Counted from the stretch's first letter, positions 1 to 9,560 are shown. The stretch: 64,000 bases of DNA from Actinobacillus porcitonsillarum (GCF_003101015.1 NZ_CP029206.1:1933001-1997000), one strand, 5' to 3'. Notes: generated by a model from the sequence alone, not told the origin. Made by a program: numbers and translations.

Positions 1-794
1 ACAAGCGGTACGATGTCGAGTTCGTTTACGTTTTCGCTGGCTAAAATCAGTTCGCCGTTTTCCGATTTATGCACTAGTTTTTGGTTAGGCAGTAAATTTC
101 GGCGAAGGAAGTAAGGGGCGGCAAAGCTGGATACTTTGACCAATACTTCACTGAGCTGATTGCCAAAAGAGATACTGTCGTTACTTTTGATCTCTTCTTG
201 TAGCTGTTGGTTTGGCTCGAAGGTTTCTTCTAGCTTAGTTGCCATTGAAATTTGGGTAAAGCAGAAGGTTTTTTGTTTGTCTGCGTCTGTGCCAATTAAG
301 TACCAAATGCCATTTTTATTGATCAGACTGTAAGGGGCAATTTTGTAAAATTTCCCGTCATTTTGACCGCTTTTTTTATATAGAAAACTCACAAATTGGC
401 ACTCTTCAATTGCTTGTTTCAGTAGGCGGAATTCATTTTCAAGATGGCGGATATCTTCATATTGAAAGCCTTTGACTTTCACACTTTCGGTTAATTTTTC
501 TTGATAAAATGTTTGATCCACTTTAGGGAATAAATCGGCTACGCTGGCAAAACGTGCAAAACGTTCAATATCTTCTTTATCTAAAAAGCCTAGCTTTTGG
601 GTGTTTAATTTGTAATAACGAGGTCCAAATTCTTCCCAATCTAGAAAAGTCAATCGATCTCGAATATCACGTTGAATAGTGCGAAGGTTTACTTCAAATT
701 CTTCGGCTAATTGATGGGTATCAAGGCGTTTGCCTTGATTAAGGAGAATTAAAATCTCACTTAAGCGTTGAGCTAATATTTTACTTTTTTGCAT
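1..794 (-). CDS. WYL-domain transcriptional regulator (3' end outside window)
   Basis: This frame is open from the ATG at 794 to the window edge, so about 264 codons of the N-terminal and middle part are seen and the C-terminus is missing. The first ~60 residues form a DeoR-like winged helix (QRLSEILILLNQGKRLDTHQ, then an RTIQRDI recognition helix). A WYL-type ligand domain follows, with the pattern IAPYSLINKNGIWYLIG near residue 150. Such proteins are usually DNA-binding repressors or activators that sense a small molecule or nucleic-acid ligand; the target here is unknown. It is transcribed away from the XRE gene at 1043, with about 250 bases between the two starts. An uptake-signal core lies at 1-9 inside the gene. 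Confidence 0.8.
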   Translation of the reverse strand, partial: MQKSKILAQRLSEILILLNQGKRLDTHQLAEEFEVNLRTIQRDIRDRLTFLDWEEFGPRYYKLNTQKLGFLDKEDIERFARFASVADLFPKVDQTFYQEKLTESVKVKGFQYEDIRHLENEFRLLKQAIEECQFVSFLYKKSGQNDGKFYKIAPYSLINKNGIWYLIGTDADKQKTFCFTQISMATKLEETFEPNQQLQEEIKSNDSISFGNQLSEVLVKVSSFAAPYFLRRNLLPNQKLVHKSENGELILASENVNELDIVPL

Positions 795-1042
795 AATGAA
801 TATCCTATCTCATTTGTTGGCGTGAAGTTTAGCAATGCTGTGCGACAGGTCGTGTCATGGCAATAGAAAAAGTAAAATATTTTTTCATTTTGGTTGTTTA
901 ATACTAGAAAAACGCCTAAAAAGTGAATTTGCATATATTATTTATTCCAACTAGATTTTTCAAGTCTAGAGTAGATGTTGTTTGCTATTTATCAAAGAAT
1001 GTTAGCGCCTATCATTTCCTTACATAATAAAAGGGGGATTGG

Positions 1043-1387
1043 GTGTTGGACAAAAGTGAACAATTAGTACAAAGCATTGGGCGAGCGATTTCAAAATATC
1101 GACAAGCCGTTGGGCTAACACAAGCGCAATTAGCCGAAATTTTAGGCATTAGTAATGATGCGGTTTCTCGCATGGAAAGGGGAAAAAGCGTGCCGTCAGT
1201 GTTGCGGTTGTTAGAGCTTTCTGAAATTTTTGGTTGTGAAGTAGCAGATTTATTAACCGAGAGTAGCAACCGTTCAATCGATCAGGCGCGGAAATTAGAA
1301 TTATTATTTCATCATTTAGAAGATAGCGAGCGCAGTGAGTTGGTTGCGTTGATTGAGAGAATTGTGAAATGGAAGCAGGGGAAGTAG
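1043..1387 (+). CDS. Small XRE-family helix-turn-helix regulator
   Basis: A 114-residue protein with a GTG start at 1043, chosen because an AAGGGGG ribosome-binding site sits at 1031-1037. Residues ~10-65 are a Cro/C1-type HTH (AVGLTQAQLAEILGISNDAV, then SRMERGKSVPSVLRLLEL). The remaining ~45 residues are charged and helical and probably dimerise. It resembles small chromosomal or prophage-derived regulators. No partner toxin or phage gene is adjacent, and its targets are unknown. A short CTCCG-TAAA-CGGAG hairpin follows the stop at about 1400, without a good T-run. Confidence 0.7.
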   Translation: MLDKSEQLVQSIGRAISKYRQAVGLTQAQLAEILGISNDAVSRMERGKSVPSVLRLLELSEIFGCEVADLLTESSNRSIDQARKLELLFHHLEDSERSELVALIERIVKWKQGK

Positions 1388-1558
1388 TTTTTCCCCTATC
1401 TCCGTAAACGGAGGGCAGACAAATAAAAATATGGGATTTTGTACCATATCTCCCGAGCATATTTCAGTGCTAAGGGGAGCAAGGATACCCACCCTGCAAA
1501 AATTAAAGGTTTATGCAACTGCTACATAATATCGGATATAATTAAACTGAATATCTAT

Positions 1559-1583
1559 CAGGGCAAATATAATTTGCCCCTAC
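1559..1583. repeat. REP-like palindrome (GGGGCAAAT/ATTTGCCCC type)
   Basis: An imperfect palindrome just downstream of the cysS stop, with arms GGGCAAAT and ATTTGCCC around TATA and a trailing CTAC. A near-identical core occurs at 52834-52854, and related GTAGGGG...CCCCTAC palindromes lie at 10270 and 15345. It probably folds as a hairpin at the end of the cysS transcript. Confidence 0.5.
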
Positions 1584-1589
1584 CGCATA

Positions 1590-2969
1590 TTACGCCTTAC
1601 GCCAAATTGTGCCGTTTGGTGTATCTTCTAAAACAATATTCATTGCTTTAAGTTTATCACGCACTTCGTCCGCTACTGCCCAATTTTTATTGGCTTTGGC
1701 TTCGTTGCGTTGTTTAATTAACGCTTCGATTTCTGCAGCTTCATCGCTATTGGTATCGCCTTGCAAGAAACTTTCCGGCTCTTGTTCTAATAACCCCAAT
1801 ACGCCAGCAAGCTCTTTCAGACGAACCGCTAAACCATTGGCTTTCGCCATATCTTCCGTTTTCAGTTTATTCAACTCGCGGGCGATTTCAAATAATACTG
1901 CTAAAGCTCCCGGTGTATTGAAATCATCATCCATTGCAGTTTTAAAGGCTTCAACATAATGTTCGCCACCTTCGGCAGCCCCTGAAACATCACAACCACG
2001 TAGTGCTGTGTATAAACGCTCTAATGCAGAACGAGCCAAGTCTAAATTCTCTACGCTGTAATCTAACAAGCTACGATAATGCGCTGTTAAGAAGAAATAA
2101 CGTAAACTTTCAGCATCATATAACCCTAACATATGGCGGATACTAAAGAAATTGCCCAATGATTTAGACATTTTTTCTTTATCAATGGTCAGCATACCGG
2201 TGTGTAGCCAATAATTCACATAATCGCCGCCGTGGGCACAGCAAGATTGGGCAATTTCATTTTCGTGGTGTGGGAACATTAAATCCGAACCGCCACCGTG
2301 AATATCAAAATGTTCGCCTAGCTCTTTGCTGTTCATTGCAGAACATTCGATATGCCAACCCGGGCGACCATTCCCCCACGGACTTTGCCAACTTGGTTCG
2401 TTCTCTTTTGACATTTTCCACAAGACGAAATCCATCGGATTTTTCTTCACAGATTTAATCTCAACACGAGCGCCCGCTTGTAATTGCTCAAGATTTTGGC
2501 GAGATAGTGCGCCATACTGTTTGAAACTTTCCACATCAAACATCACATCGCCATCTTCTGCCACATAAGCGTGTCCATTTGCGATCAGTTTTTCAACCAT
2601 CGCAATAATCTCAGGAATATGTTTGGTTGCACGTGGCTCAACATCAGGGCGTAAAATGTTTAATGCATCAAAGTCTTTATGCATTTCTGCAATCATTCGA
2701 TCCACTAGCTGATCGCAAGTCTCTTTATTTTCTAATGCACGTTTGATGATTTTATCGTCCACATCGGTAATATTACGCACATAACGCACGTTATAGCCCG
2801 AATAGCGTAAATAGCGCACAATCACGTCAAAGGATACAAAGGTTCGACCGTGCCCAAAATGGCAGAGATCATAAACCGTTACGCCACAAACATACATACC
2901 AATTTGGTTCGGGTTAATCGGCTTAAATTCTTCTTTTTCACGTTTTAAGGTGTTATAAATTTTGAGCAT
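1590..2969 (-). CDS. cysS: Cysteinyl-tRNA synthetase
   Basis: A class I aminoacyl-tRNA synthetase that charges tRNA-Cys with cysteine in the cytoplasm. The 459-residue length is normal for the family. The zinc ligand C28 (in [10 protein letters not shown]), the HIGH-type motif HFGH at 37-40 and the KMSKS loop ([12 protein letters not shown], about residue 267) are all present. So is the WHIECSAM zinc/cysteine-binding segment. The C-terminal part carries the DALR and anticodon-recognition helices. It is divergent from ppiB, whose start lies about 150 bases away. A REP-like hairpin follows the stop. Confidence 0.97.
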   Translation of the reverse strand: MLKIYNTLKREKEEFKPINPNQIGMYVCGVTVYDLCHFGHGRTFVSFDVIVRYLRYSGYNVRYVRNITDVDDKIIKRALENKETCDQLVDRMIAEMHKDFDALNILRPDVEPRATKHIPEIIAMVEKLIANGHAYVAEDGDVMFDVESFKQYGALSRQNLEQLQAGARVEIKSVKKNPMDFVLWKMSKENEPSWQSPWGNGRPGWHIECSAMNSKELGEHFDIHGGGSDLMFPHHENEIAQSCCAHGGDYVNYWLHTGMLTIDKEKMSKSLGNFFSIRHMLGLYDAESLRYFFLTAHYRSLLDYSVENLDLARSALERLYTALRGCDVSGAAEGGEHYVEAFKTAMDDDFNTPGALAVLFEIARELNKLKTEDMAKANGLAVRLKELAGVLGLLEQEPESFLQGDTNSDEAAEIEALIKQRNEAKANKNWAVADEVRDKLKAMNIVLEDTPNGTIWRKA

Positions 2970-3116
2970 AATATCCTCTGAATAAAAATAGAAAATTCAA
3001 AAATTTCCCGAAGTTTAGCAAATAAGCGGTCAAATTTAGAGAATTTTTTGCAATTTCTCTTAAACTTTTTAATAATAGTGCCTGAAATTTCTTCCCCAAA
3101 TGATAAGGAACTTAAA

Positions 3117-3626
3117 ATGATTACATTACACACGAATTTTGGCGACATTAAAATCAAATTAGATTTTGATAAAGCCCCAATTACGGCAAAAAACTTTGAA
3201 GATTACTGCAAAGAAGGCTTTTACAACGGTACGATTTTCCACCGCGTGATTGACGGTTTTATGATTCAAGGCGGCGGTATGACATCAGGCTTAATCGAAA
3301 AGCCAACCAAAGCACCAATTAAAAATGAAGCAAACAACCGTTTAAGCAATAAACGTGGCACCATTGCAATGGCTCGTACTTCAGATCCACATTCAGCCAG
3401 CTCACAATTTTTCATCAACGTGGCAGATAACACTTTCTTAGATTATCGCTCAAAAGAGATGTTTGGTCGTGAAGTTGTGCAAGAATGGGGCTACGCTGTT
3501 TTCGGCGAAGTGGTTGAAGGTATGGACATCGTTGATAAAATTAAAGGGGTAAAAACCGGTAATAAAGGTTTCCATCAAGATGTTCCAACTGAAGATGTTG
3601 TGATTGAATCTGTTAGCGTAGCGTAA
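3117..3626 (+). CDS. ppiB: Peptidyl-prolyl cis-trans isomerase B (cyclophilin)
   Basis: A cytoplasmic cyclophilin that isomerises prolyl peptide bonds. The ATG at 3117 ([13 protein letters not shown]) is preferred over an upstream in-frame start at 3048. It matches the family N-terminus and is preceded by AAGGAA at 3105-3110, which gives 169 residues. Typical cyclophilin segments are visible: [13 protein letters not shown], the [10 protein letters not shown] active-site strand and [12 protein letters not shown]. No signal peptide is present, which fits PpiB rather than periplasmic PpiA. An uptake-signal dyad terminator follows directly. Confidence 0.95.
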   Translation: MITLHTNFGDIKIKLDFDKAPITAKNFEDYCKEGFYNGTIFHRVIDGFMIQGGGMTSGLIEKPTKAPIKNEANNRLSNKRGTIAMARTSDPHSASSQFFINVADNTFLDYRSKEMFGREVVQEWGYAVFGEVVEGMDIVDKIKGVKTGNKGFHQDVPTEDVVIESVSVA

Positions 3627-3632
3627 TAATTT

Positions 3633-3657
3633 GACCGCTTGTGATAAACAAGCGGTT
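3633..3657 (+). terminator. Uptake-signal dyad terminator after ppiB
   Basis: GACCGCTTGT and ACAAGCGGTT face each other with a 5-base loop, followed by ATTTTTAT. It is two DNA uptake signals in inverted orientation, forming a rho-independent type hairpin. Confidence 0.75.
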
Positions 3658-3704
3658 ATTTTTATGGCTACAATCTCGTTTCTTTTTTATTTCAGGGGAT
3701 TATT

Positions 3705-4943
3705 ATGCAAATCTATCTTGTCGGTGGTGCGGTTCGAGATCAATTATTAGGCTTGCCTGTCAAAGATCGTGATTTTCTTGTCGTAGGTTCAACGCCGGAA
3801 CAACTTTTATCACTCGGCTACCAACAAGTGGGGGCAGACTTTCCCGTATTCCTACATCCTCAAACCAAAGAAGAGTATGCTCTCGCTCGTCAAGAACGCA
3901 AGCATGGTAATGGCTATAATGGCTTTATTTGTGATTTTTCCCCTGAAGTAACTTTAGAACAAGACCTGATTCGCCGAGATTTGACAATCAATGCAATGGC
4001 ACAAGATCCGACAAGCGGTCAAATTTTTGACCCTTTTAGCGGAAAACAGGATTTAGAAAATCGCCTATTACGCCACGTATCCCCTGCTTTTGAGGAAGAT
4101 CCTCTACGTGTTTTACGTGTTGCACGTTTTGCGGCTCGCTTCTATTTGCTTGGTTTTCGCATTGCTGAAGAAACCAAATCTCTTATGCGAAAAATGGCAA
4201 CAGATGGCGAACTCAATCATCTAACGGCTGAACGTGTTTGGCTCGAAACAGAAAAGGCATTTCAAACCGACTCTCCGCACATTTATTTTGCTGTTTTACA
4301 TGAAGTAGGCGCTTTAGCCGTGTTATTTCCTGAAATGGAAAAGCTCTTTGGAAAGCCCCAACCGGCACAGCATCATCCAGAAATTGATTGCGGTATTCAT
4401 ACGTTAATGGTTATTGAACAAGCGAAGCAATTAGCAAAAAAAGCCGAAAATCCGACCGCTCTACTTTGGGCTGCACTCTGCCACGACTTAGGGAAAGGCT
4501 TAACGCCTGATGATATTTTGCCTCATCATTATGGGCATGAAATGAAAGACATTGCGCCAGCTCGTGAATTATCTAACCGTTTAAAAGTGCCAAGTGAAGT
4601 AAAAGATTTTGCGTTATTAGTGACCCAATATCATACACATTGCCATAAAATGGCTGAATTACGCCCTGAAACCGTGTTAAAACTTTTTAATGCCCTCGAT
4701 GTTTGGCGGAAGCCTCAACGTTTCCAAGATTTTTTACTGGCATGTGAAGCCGATAGCAAAGGTAGGCTTGGTTTTGAAGAGCGAGCGTATCCACAAGCAG
4801 AATTAGCCCAACACTATTTTCAAGTAGCGAACAGCGTAGATGTTCAACAGGTTATTGCGGACGGGTTTGAAAAAGCGGATATCCGAACAGAGTTAAATAA
4901 ACGCCGGCAATTAGCAATTCAGCGTTACAAGAATAATACATAG
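3705..4943 (+). CDS. cca: Multifunctional CCA tRNA nucleotidyltransferase
   Basis: Adds or repairs the 3' CCA of tRNA. At 412 residues it is the long gammaproteobacterial form with a C-terminal HD domain (2',3'-cyclic phosphodiesterase/phosphatase). The start shows [13 protein letters not shown] (residues 4-16) and the metal-binding D21-x-D23 in [18 protein letters not shown] and the ADP/ATP-recognition segment [15 protein letters not shown] follow. The HD domain is marked by [12 protein letters not shown] and CHDLGKG near residue 260. An uptake signal (ACAAGCGGTCAAATTTT) is embedded in the coding region near 4010. ATG at 3705 follows AGGGGA. Confidence 0.97.
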   Translation: MQIYLVGGAVRDQLLGLPVKDRDFLVVGSTPEQLLSLGYQQVGADFPVFLHPQTKEEYALARQERKHGNGYNGFICDFSPEVTLEQDLIRRDLTINAMAQDPTSGQIFDPFSGKQDLENRLLRHVSPAFEEDPLRVLRVARFAARFYLLGFRIAEETKSLMRKMATDGELNHLTAERVWLETEKAFQTDSPHIYFAVLHEVGALAVLFPEMEKLFGKPQPAQHHPEIDCGIHTLMVIEQAKQLAKKAENPTALLWAALCHDLGKGLTPDDILPHHYGHEMKDIAPARELSNRLKVPSEVKDFALLVTQYHTHCHKMAELRPETVLKLFNALDVWRKPQRFQDFLLACEADSKGRLGFEERAYPQAELAQHYFQVANSVDVQQVIADGFEKADIRTELNKRRQLAIQRYKNNT

Positions 4944-4980
4944 AAAAAAAGGGGGAGCTAATATTATTGGCTTCCTCGTA

Positions 4981-5337
4981 TTATTTTAATGTTTCAAGAA
5001 AAGTGATAAATGCTTCTTTTTGAACAGAAGACAGGCTATCCCATTTTTGGTTTATTTCTATCTCTTTTAATTCCTTTTCAGTAAATTCGGCAGGAATACA
5101 ATCTTGGAAAAACCAATTAATGGGCGTTTTAAAAAAAATAGCAATATCAATCAAGTGATTAACGTTGATTTTACTTGCACCTCGCTCATAGCGTGAAAGT
5201 TGTTGCTGGGATAAATTGATACATTCTGACAACTTTTCCGCTGAATAACCAAATTCCTTTCTCTTTTGCTGAATACGCTGCCCAATTAATCTATCTGTCA
5301 TTTCCGCAGGAAGCTGTGCCATTTTAACCCTTTTCAT
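4981..5337 (-). CDS. XRE-family repressor divergent from the Slam lipoprotein locus
   Basis: A 118-residue DNA-binding protein. Residues ~16-70 form a Cro/C1-type HTH (GYSAEKLSECINLSQQQLSR, then YERGASKINVNHLIDIAIFF). The C-terminal 45 residues are acidic and helical (EIEINQKWDSLSSVQKEAF). It is transcribed away from the surface lipoprotein and Slam genes. The 142-base gap contains a long perfect dyad at 5393-5428. By position it is the likely local regulator of those genes and of itself; this is inference. A phage-like origin is possible, but no phage genes adjoin. Confidence 0.7.
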   Translation of the reverse strand: MKRVKMAQLPAEMTDRLIGQRIQQKRKEFGYSAEKLSECINLSQQQLSRYERGASKINVNHLIDIAIFFKTPINWFFQDCIPAEFTEKELKEIEINQKWDSLSSVQKEAFITFLETLK

Positions 5338-5392
5338 TTACTAATACTCATCTATTCACATTTTGTGTATTTTTCTACTTGAAAACAGCGTT

Positions 5393-5428
5393 ATAGATAA
5401 GTAAAATCATCTTTAATTACTTATCTAT
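5393..5428. promoter_or_regulatory. Candidate operator dyad for the divergent XRE regulator
   Basis: ATAGATAAGTAA at 5393-5404 is the exact reverse complement of TTACTTATCTAT at 5417-5428, with a 12-base spacer. It lies between the divergent starts at 5337 and 5480. Both the symmetry and the position fit a repressor operator over the lipoprotein promoter. There is no T-run, so it is unlikely to be a terminator. Confidence 0.55.
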
Positions 5429-5479
5429 TAACTAAAATCGGAAGATTCTGATTATTTCTACTTATTAAAGGATGTGCTT

Positions 5480-6082
5480 ATGAGAAAATTACTTCTTTCT
5501 GCAATTTTGGCTGGATTATTAACCGCTTGTAGTGGTGGCGGTGGTGGTAGCGGTACAGCAACAACACCTGATAATTCTAAAGTTGATTTAACCAACAGCC
5601 CGAAAGGTGATGTTGGTGCTAAAACTGTTGATGGAGAATTGTACGGTCAAAATAGCAACGACTCTTTTTATGGTATTTGGTTAAATGATAGCAAAACCTT
5701 AAAAGAAGTTCGTTATCAAGGAACCGCTGCAACAAATTTACCATCAGGTAGTGCAACTTACGTAGGCGATGCTTATTGGGTAAGTGGCACAACAGGACAA
5801 CCATCTAAAGGCGGTAAAACTACATTAAACGTTGATTTCGACCAGAAAACGGTAGATGGCAAAGTTGAATTTAGCCTATTCACAGATGGGCGTGCACAAG
5901 ATATTACGCTACACCAAACCCAATTAAATGGCACAGAATTCAAAGGCAGAGCAACCACTTTATTACAAGAAGGCACTTATGAAGGTGGCTTATTCGGTAA
6001 TGGTGCAAAAGAAGCAGCAGGTATTGCTACCTTCAGCGGCGATAGCAGTTATAACACCTCATTTGGTGGTATTCGTTACTAA
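5480..6082 (+). CDS. Slam-dependent-type surface lipoprotein (TbpB/hemophilin-like barrel)
   Basis: A 200-residue lipoprotein. ATG at 5480 is chosen over GTG 5474 because AAAGGA at 5467-5472 is then well spaced. The signal peptide ends in a lipobox (AGLLTAC) followed by SGGGGGSG, a flexible glycine-rich anchor typical of surface-exposed lipoproteins. The rest is beta-rich. Its C-terminal part (EGTYEGGLFGNGAKEAAGIA, then TFSG) is the signature of the small eight-stranded barrel found in TbpB lobes, factor-H-binding proteins and hemophilins. The Slam exporter gene follows directly. Ligand (heme, metal protein or host factor) cannot be told from sequence. A secreted hemophore is less likely because the lipobox is intact. 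Confidence 0.8.
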   Translation: MRKLLLSAILAGLLTACSGGGGGSGTATTPDNSKVDLTNSPKGDVGAKTVDGELYGQNSNDSFYGIWLNDSKTLKEVRYQGTAATNLPSGSATYVGDAYWVSGTTGQPSKGGKTTLNVDFDQKTVDGKVEFSLFTDGRAQDITLHQTQLNGTEFKGRATTLLQEGTYEGGLFGNGAKEAAGIATFSGDSSYNTSFGGIRY

Positions 6083-6096
6083 TTTTCGTTGAACAA

Positions 6097-6130
6097 TTAA
6101 ACCTAGTGTGCATAGGCGTACTAGGTTTAA
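6097..6130 (+). terminator. Hairpin between lipoprotein and Slam genes (possible attenuator)
   Basis: TTAAACCTAGT (6097-6107) pairs perfectly with ACTAGGTTTAA (6120-6130) around a 12-base loop. A T-run at 6138-6144 lies 7 bases after the stem. The spacing is loose for a strong terminator. It may attenuate read-through so that less Slam than lipoprotein is made. Confidence 0.5.
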
Positions 6131-6154
6131 AAATAACTTTTTTTGCCCATTCTT

Positions 6155-7450
6155 ATGCGTTCTCTCTTTTTACTCGCCTTGTGTTGTTCCAATATTGTTT
6201 TTGCTGCGGCAACGCCCCTTGAAGAACAACTAAAACAAGCAATTTACCAAGATAATAGCGGTCAAATTCAATCTTTACTTTACCAATATCAGCAACAATC
6301 ACAGCAAGATTTAACATTAAAATCTTATGCAGAAGCAAAGCTAGCAACCTTACAGCAAAACTATGATGTTGCTATTCGTATTTACCGAAAAATATTGAGC
6401 GAACGACCAGAGCTAAATTCAATTCGAATGGAATTGGCAAAAGTGCTGTTTGCGGATCGGCAAGACAGTGCTGCAAGAGTTCAGTTTGATAAAGTGAAAA
6501 GTGCCAAAAATCTACCACCTTCAGCCTACCAACTTATTGAACGCTATATTGACGCACTCAATTCAAGAAATCGTTGGCAATTTGATGCAAGTGTTTCTTA
6601 TCTTAAAACGGATAATGTCGAAAATGTTTCATCGTCTTCGGTGATTGAAAATACGGGATTTGTAAAAGGTGCAGGAATGTTGCCACAAAAAGCCCAAGGC
6701 TTCGCCTATAATTTGGGTATAAATCGTGATTTTAATCTAACAGGTTCGCATTATCTCGGTGTGAGTAATGAAACCTACGGCAAAACTTATTGGGATAATC
6801 ATCAATATGACGATCTTTTTAGCCGTACTTTTATCGGTTATGCTTACAAAAAGAATGATGCCATCTTACGATTACAACCCTTTTATGAAAAACGCTGGTA
6901 TGGCGGCGATTCGTTTCATTGGTCAAATGGGGCGGAAATCAGTTACAGTTTTTGGCTTTCACAAAATTGGCAAAACCAAACCGCACTTGAATATGAAAAA
7001 CGCCGCTTTTTCAAAGATAATCCACAAGCTGGGCATATTCGAACAGCTTCAACAACGTTAATTTGGTATCGAAACCCCGAACAGATTTTTTATGTCAGTG
7101 CAGCCTTTTCTCAGCAACGCTTACAAGAGCAACAATACAGCTCAGATATTCAGAATTTACGTTTAGGTTGGTTGCAAGAATATGCTTTTGGGATTTCAAC
7201 TAAATTAAATCTCTCTTTTACTCATCGCCAATTTAAAGATCAAGCGATATTGGGCGGTATCTTGCCACTCGGCAAAACTCGCCAAGATCAGATTTATTCA
7301 GTTTTCGCACAAGTTTGGAAACGAGATTGGCATTTATGGGGTATTACACCTAAATTAAATTTGGAATGGCGGAAACAGAAAAGCAATTTTGACACACTTT
7401 ATTCCTACAAAATGCATAATATTACACTCGCTTTTGAAAAGACTTTCTAA
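6155..7450 (+). CDS. Surface lipoprotein assembly modifier (Slam, DUF560)
   Basis: An outer-membrane protein that moves lipoproteins to the cell surface. ATG at 6155 gives 431 residues and a clear signal peptide (MRSLFLLALCCSNIVFAA); the in-frame TTG at 6143 would only add four residues. Residues ~20-140 are TPR-like helices (YDVAIRIYRKILSERPELNS). The remainder is beta-barrel sequence with alternating aromatics, ending in TLAFEKTF, a typical terminal strand with final Phe. This is the Slam layout: periplasmic TPR domain plus a 14-strand barrel. The gene just upstream encodes a fitting substrate. No strong ribosome-binding site is visible, so translation may depend on coupling or be weak. Confidence 0.85.
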   Translation: MRSLFLLALCCSNIVFAAATPLEEQLKQAIYQDNSGQIQSLLYQYQQQSQQDLTLKSYAEAKLATLQQNYDVAIRIYRKILSERPELNSIRMELAKVLFADRQDSAARVQFDKVKSAKNLPPSAYQLIERYIDALNSRNRWQFDASVSYLKTDNVENVSSSSVIENTGFVKGAGMLPQKAQGFAYNLGINRDFNLTGSHYLGVSNETYGKTYWDNHQYDDLFSRTFIGYAYKKNDAILRLQPFYEKRWYGGDSFHWSNGAEISYSFWLSQNWQNQTALEYEKRRFFKDNPQAGHIRTASTTLIWYRNPEQIFYVSAAFSQQRLQEQQYSSDIQNLRLGWLQEYAFGISTKLNLSFTHRQFKDQAILGGILPLGKTRQDQIYSVFAQVWKRDWHLWGITPKLNLEWRKQKSNFDTLYSYKMHNITLAFEKTF

Positions 7451-7525
7451 CGCAAACATATACCTCAAGTATATCTCGGGTAAAATGCTGCATGATAGTG
7501 AGCTCCAAAAAGTTAGAAGCATAAT

Positions 7526-7569
7526 AAAGGTATAGTAAACAAAAGTGTGTTTTTGTAAACTATACCTTT
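7526..7569. terminator. Bidirectional terminator between slam and cpdB
   Basis: AAAGGTATAGT (7526-7536) and ACTATACCTTT (7559-7569) pair perfectly and are followed by T-rich sequence on the plus strand (and A-rich before it). It sits between two convergent genes. Confidence 0.65.
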
Positions 7570-7586
7570 TAATTTCACTTAGCTCA

Positions 7587-9560
7587 CTACTTCGTCAAAT
7601 CAATCTGATAAATCGCAAAGCCTGTTTCATCAGTACCAACGAATGACATTGGATATTGCGCTTTTTCTGCAATAAAGGCTTTTGCTTTATCGCTTGGCGA
7701 AGTTTCGAAGCGTACATCTAATTTACCTTTAGCGGCAATCGGCGCAATACGCCAGTTTTTGTCTGCTGCAGGGCTAACTTGACCTTTCGCTTTACTTTCA
7801 GCGGTAATATAGTTCGCTAAAATTTGGCGATTTTCATCCGGTGCTGCAAAGACGATATGCTCTTCTCCAGTACCAGGGAATTTATTGCTATATGCACGGT
7901 AGTTGTTGGTTGCAATCAAAAATTCTGCTTTTGGATCAACCTGTTTGCCGTTATAGGTTAAATTCACAACACGATGGGCTTTTTCATTAATCAGCTTCAT
8001 TTCGCCATCATAACGGGCTGGTTGAGTCAGATCATATTGATATTGAACTCCATCAATCACGTCAAAGTTATAAGTGCGGAAACCTTCCCAATCTAATAAA
8101 CTTTGTGGCTGTTCATTCGCTGGGTCGATTTGTTTAAACATACCTGCACTGCACTCTAACCACTCTTTTAACTCTTCGCCTGTGACTTTAACAACGACAA
8201 GTGTATTTGGATAGAGATATAAATCCGCTGCGTTACGGAAAGTCAATTCGCCTTTGTTTACTTCAGTATAACCGTTCGGGTCGTTTTTACGACCGCCTGC
8301 TTTAAACGGTGCCCCTGCACTTAAAATTGGTAAACCTGCTAGCTGTGGCAATCCTTTCACAATATTTTCCACATAGGCTTTTTGAGCTTGGTTCACAATT
8401 TGTACTGTCGGGTCATCTTGAACTAAAGCAAGGTAGCTGTACATATTGTCTGTCGCTTTACCGATTGGTTGTGACACGAATTTACGCGTTGCTTCGTGAA
8501 CCGGTTGTAATAACGCAGCAACCTCAGGGTGATTTTCTACCGTTGCGGCTTTTTTCTCATTATCATAGATTGGGCGTAATACCGCTTTACCATCAACTAC
8601 AATCCATTTACCTTTTTGTTTAGCTAGGGTTAAATCCACCACGCTGATATTATTCGCCCAGTAACCTGCCATCGCTTCAGGGATACCCTTCATTGTGCCT
8701 TTTTCAATATCGGCATTTGGCGATTTTGCGAACTCTTTATTTGGGAATAAACGGTGTGAGTGACCAAAAATCACCGCATCAATGCCTTTTACATCAGCAA
8801 GGTAGAACGCTGAGTTTTCTGCACCTTCTTTATAAGGTTCGTCTGAAGGACCGGTATGAGCTAATGCAATAATAACATCTGCACCGGCTTTTTTCACGAT
8901 TGGCACGTATTTTTCAGCCGTTTTCACAATATCGCGAGCTTCCACTTTACCTTCTAAATTTGCTTTATCCCACACCATCACTTGTGGTGGAACGAATCCG
9001 ATATAGCCCACATTTAAAGTATGTTTCACGCCATCTTCATCAACCACTTCTTTTTTCTGAATGAAGTATGGTTGGTAGACGGGTTCGTCAGTACCCGGTT
9101 TAACGATGTTCGCATTGATAATTGGGAATTTTGCTTCTTTGATTGCATCATCAAGATATTTTAAACCGTAGTTAAATTCATGGTTACCTAATGTCCCTAC
9201 ATCGTATTTCATTAGGTTTAACGCCTCAATCGCAGGGTTAGATTTCCCTTCTTTATAACCAACCGCTGCTTGATAATCTGCAATCGGATTACCTTGAATT
9301 AAGTCGCCATTATCAACAAGAACACTGTTTTTCGCTTCTTTACGTGCTTGTTCAATTAAGGTCGCTGCACGAGTAAAACCGAATTTAGCCGTAGGCGCGT
9401 CTTTATAGTAGTCAAAATCCGTTAAAAAACTATGAATATCTGTTGTACCAATAACACGTAGAGCCACTTTACTATCGCCGGCAGCAAATGCAAAACGGTT
9501 TGCACTAATCGCTAATACGGTGGTAGCACCGATTTGAAGAAAACGTCTTCTGTTCATCAT
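7587..9560 (-). CDS. cpdB: 2',3'-cyclic-nucleotide 2'-phosphodiesterase / 3'-nucleotidase with Tat signal
   Basis: A periplasmic bifunctional enzyme that cleaves 2',3'-cyclic nucleotides and 3'-nucleotides for salvage, 657 residues. The N-terminal metallophosphatase domain shows TDIHSFL (about 40), [18 protein letters not shown] and FGHSHRLFP. The C-terminal 5'-nucleotidase domain has [10 protein letters not shown] and [10 protein letters not shown]. The signal peptide begins [12 protein letters not shown] and ends ANRFAFAA. The RRxFL pattern is a twin-arginine signal, unlike the Sec signal of E. coli CpdB. Start is one of two adjacent ATGs at 9560 and 9557. A perfect CRP core lies about 85 bases upstream. 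Confidence 0.95.
   Translation of the reverse strand: MMNRRRFLQIGATTVLAISANRFAFAAGDSKVALRVIGTTDIHSFLTDFDYYKDAPTAKFGFTRAATLIEQARKEAKNSVLVDNGDLIQGNPIADYQAAVGYKEGKSNPAIEALNLMKYDVGTLGNHEFNYGLKYLDDAIKEAKFPIINANIVKPGTDEPVYQPYFIQKKEVVDEDGVKHTLNVGYIGFVPPQVMVWDKANLEGKVEARDIVKTAEKYVPIVKKAGADVIIALAHTGPSDEPYKEGAENSAFYLADVKGIDAVIFGHSHRLFPNKEFAKSPNADIEKGTMKGIPEAMAGYWANNISVVDLTLAKQKGKWIVVDGKAVLRPIYDNEKKAATVENHPEVAALLQPVHEATRKFVSQPIGKATDNMYSYLALVQDDPTVQIVNQAQKAYVENIVKGLPQLAGLPILSAGAPFKAGGRKNDPNGYTEVNKGELTFRNAADLYLYPNTLVVVKVTGEELKEWLECSAGMFKQIDPANEQPQSLLDWEGFRTYNFDVIDGVQYQYDLTQPARYDGEMKLINEKAHRVVNLTYNGKQVDPKAEFLIATNNYRAYSNKFPGTGEEHIVFAAPDENRQILANYITAESKAKGQVSPAADKNWRIAPIAAKGKLDVRFETSPSDKAKAFIAEKAQYPMSFVGTDETGFAIYQIDLTK

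Noticed and set aside
841-860. GACA-GGTCG-TGTC dyad upstream of the WYL regulator as operator
   Set aside because: Arms are only 4 bases and the spacing is uninformative; chance is likely without comparative data.
1388-1558. Possible tRNA or small RNA after the first XRE gene
   Set aside because: I could not fold a cloverleaf with a T-loop (GTTCGAAT-like) or CCA end; only a short CTCCG/CGGAG hairpin is visible.
1439-1651. A 70-residue plus-strand frame overlapping the cysS end
   Set aside because: It runs through a REP-like palindrome and into the cysS coding region on the opposite strand; no family features.
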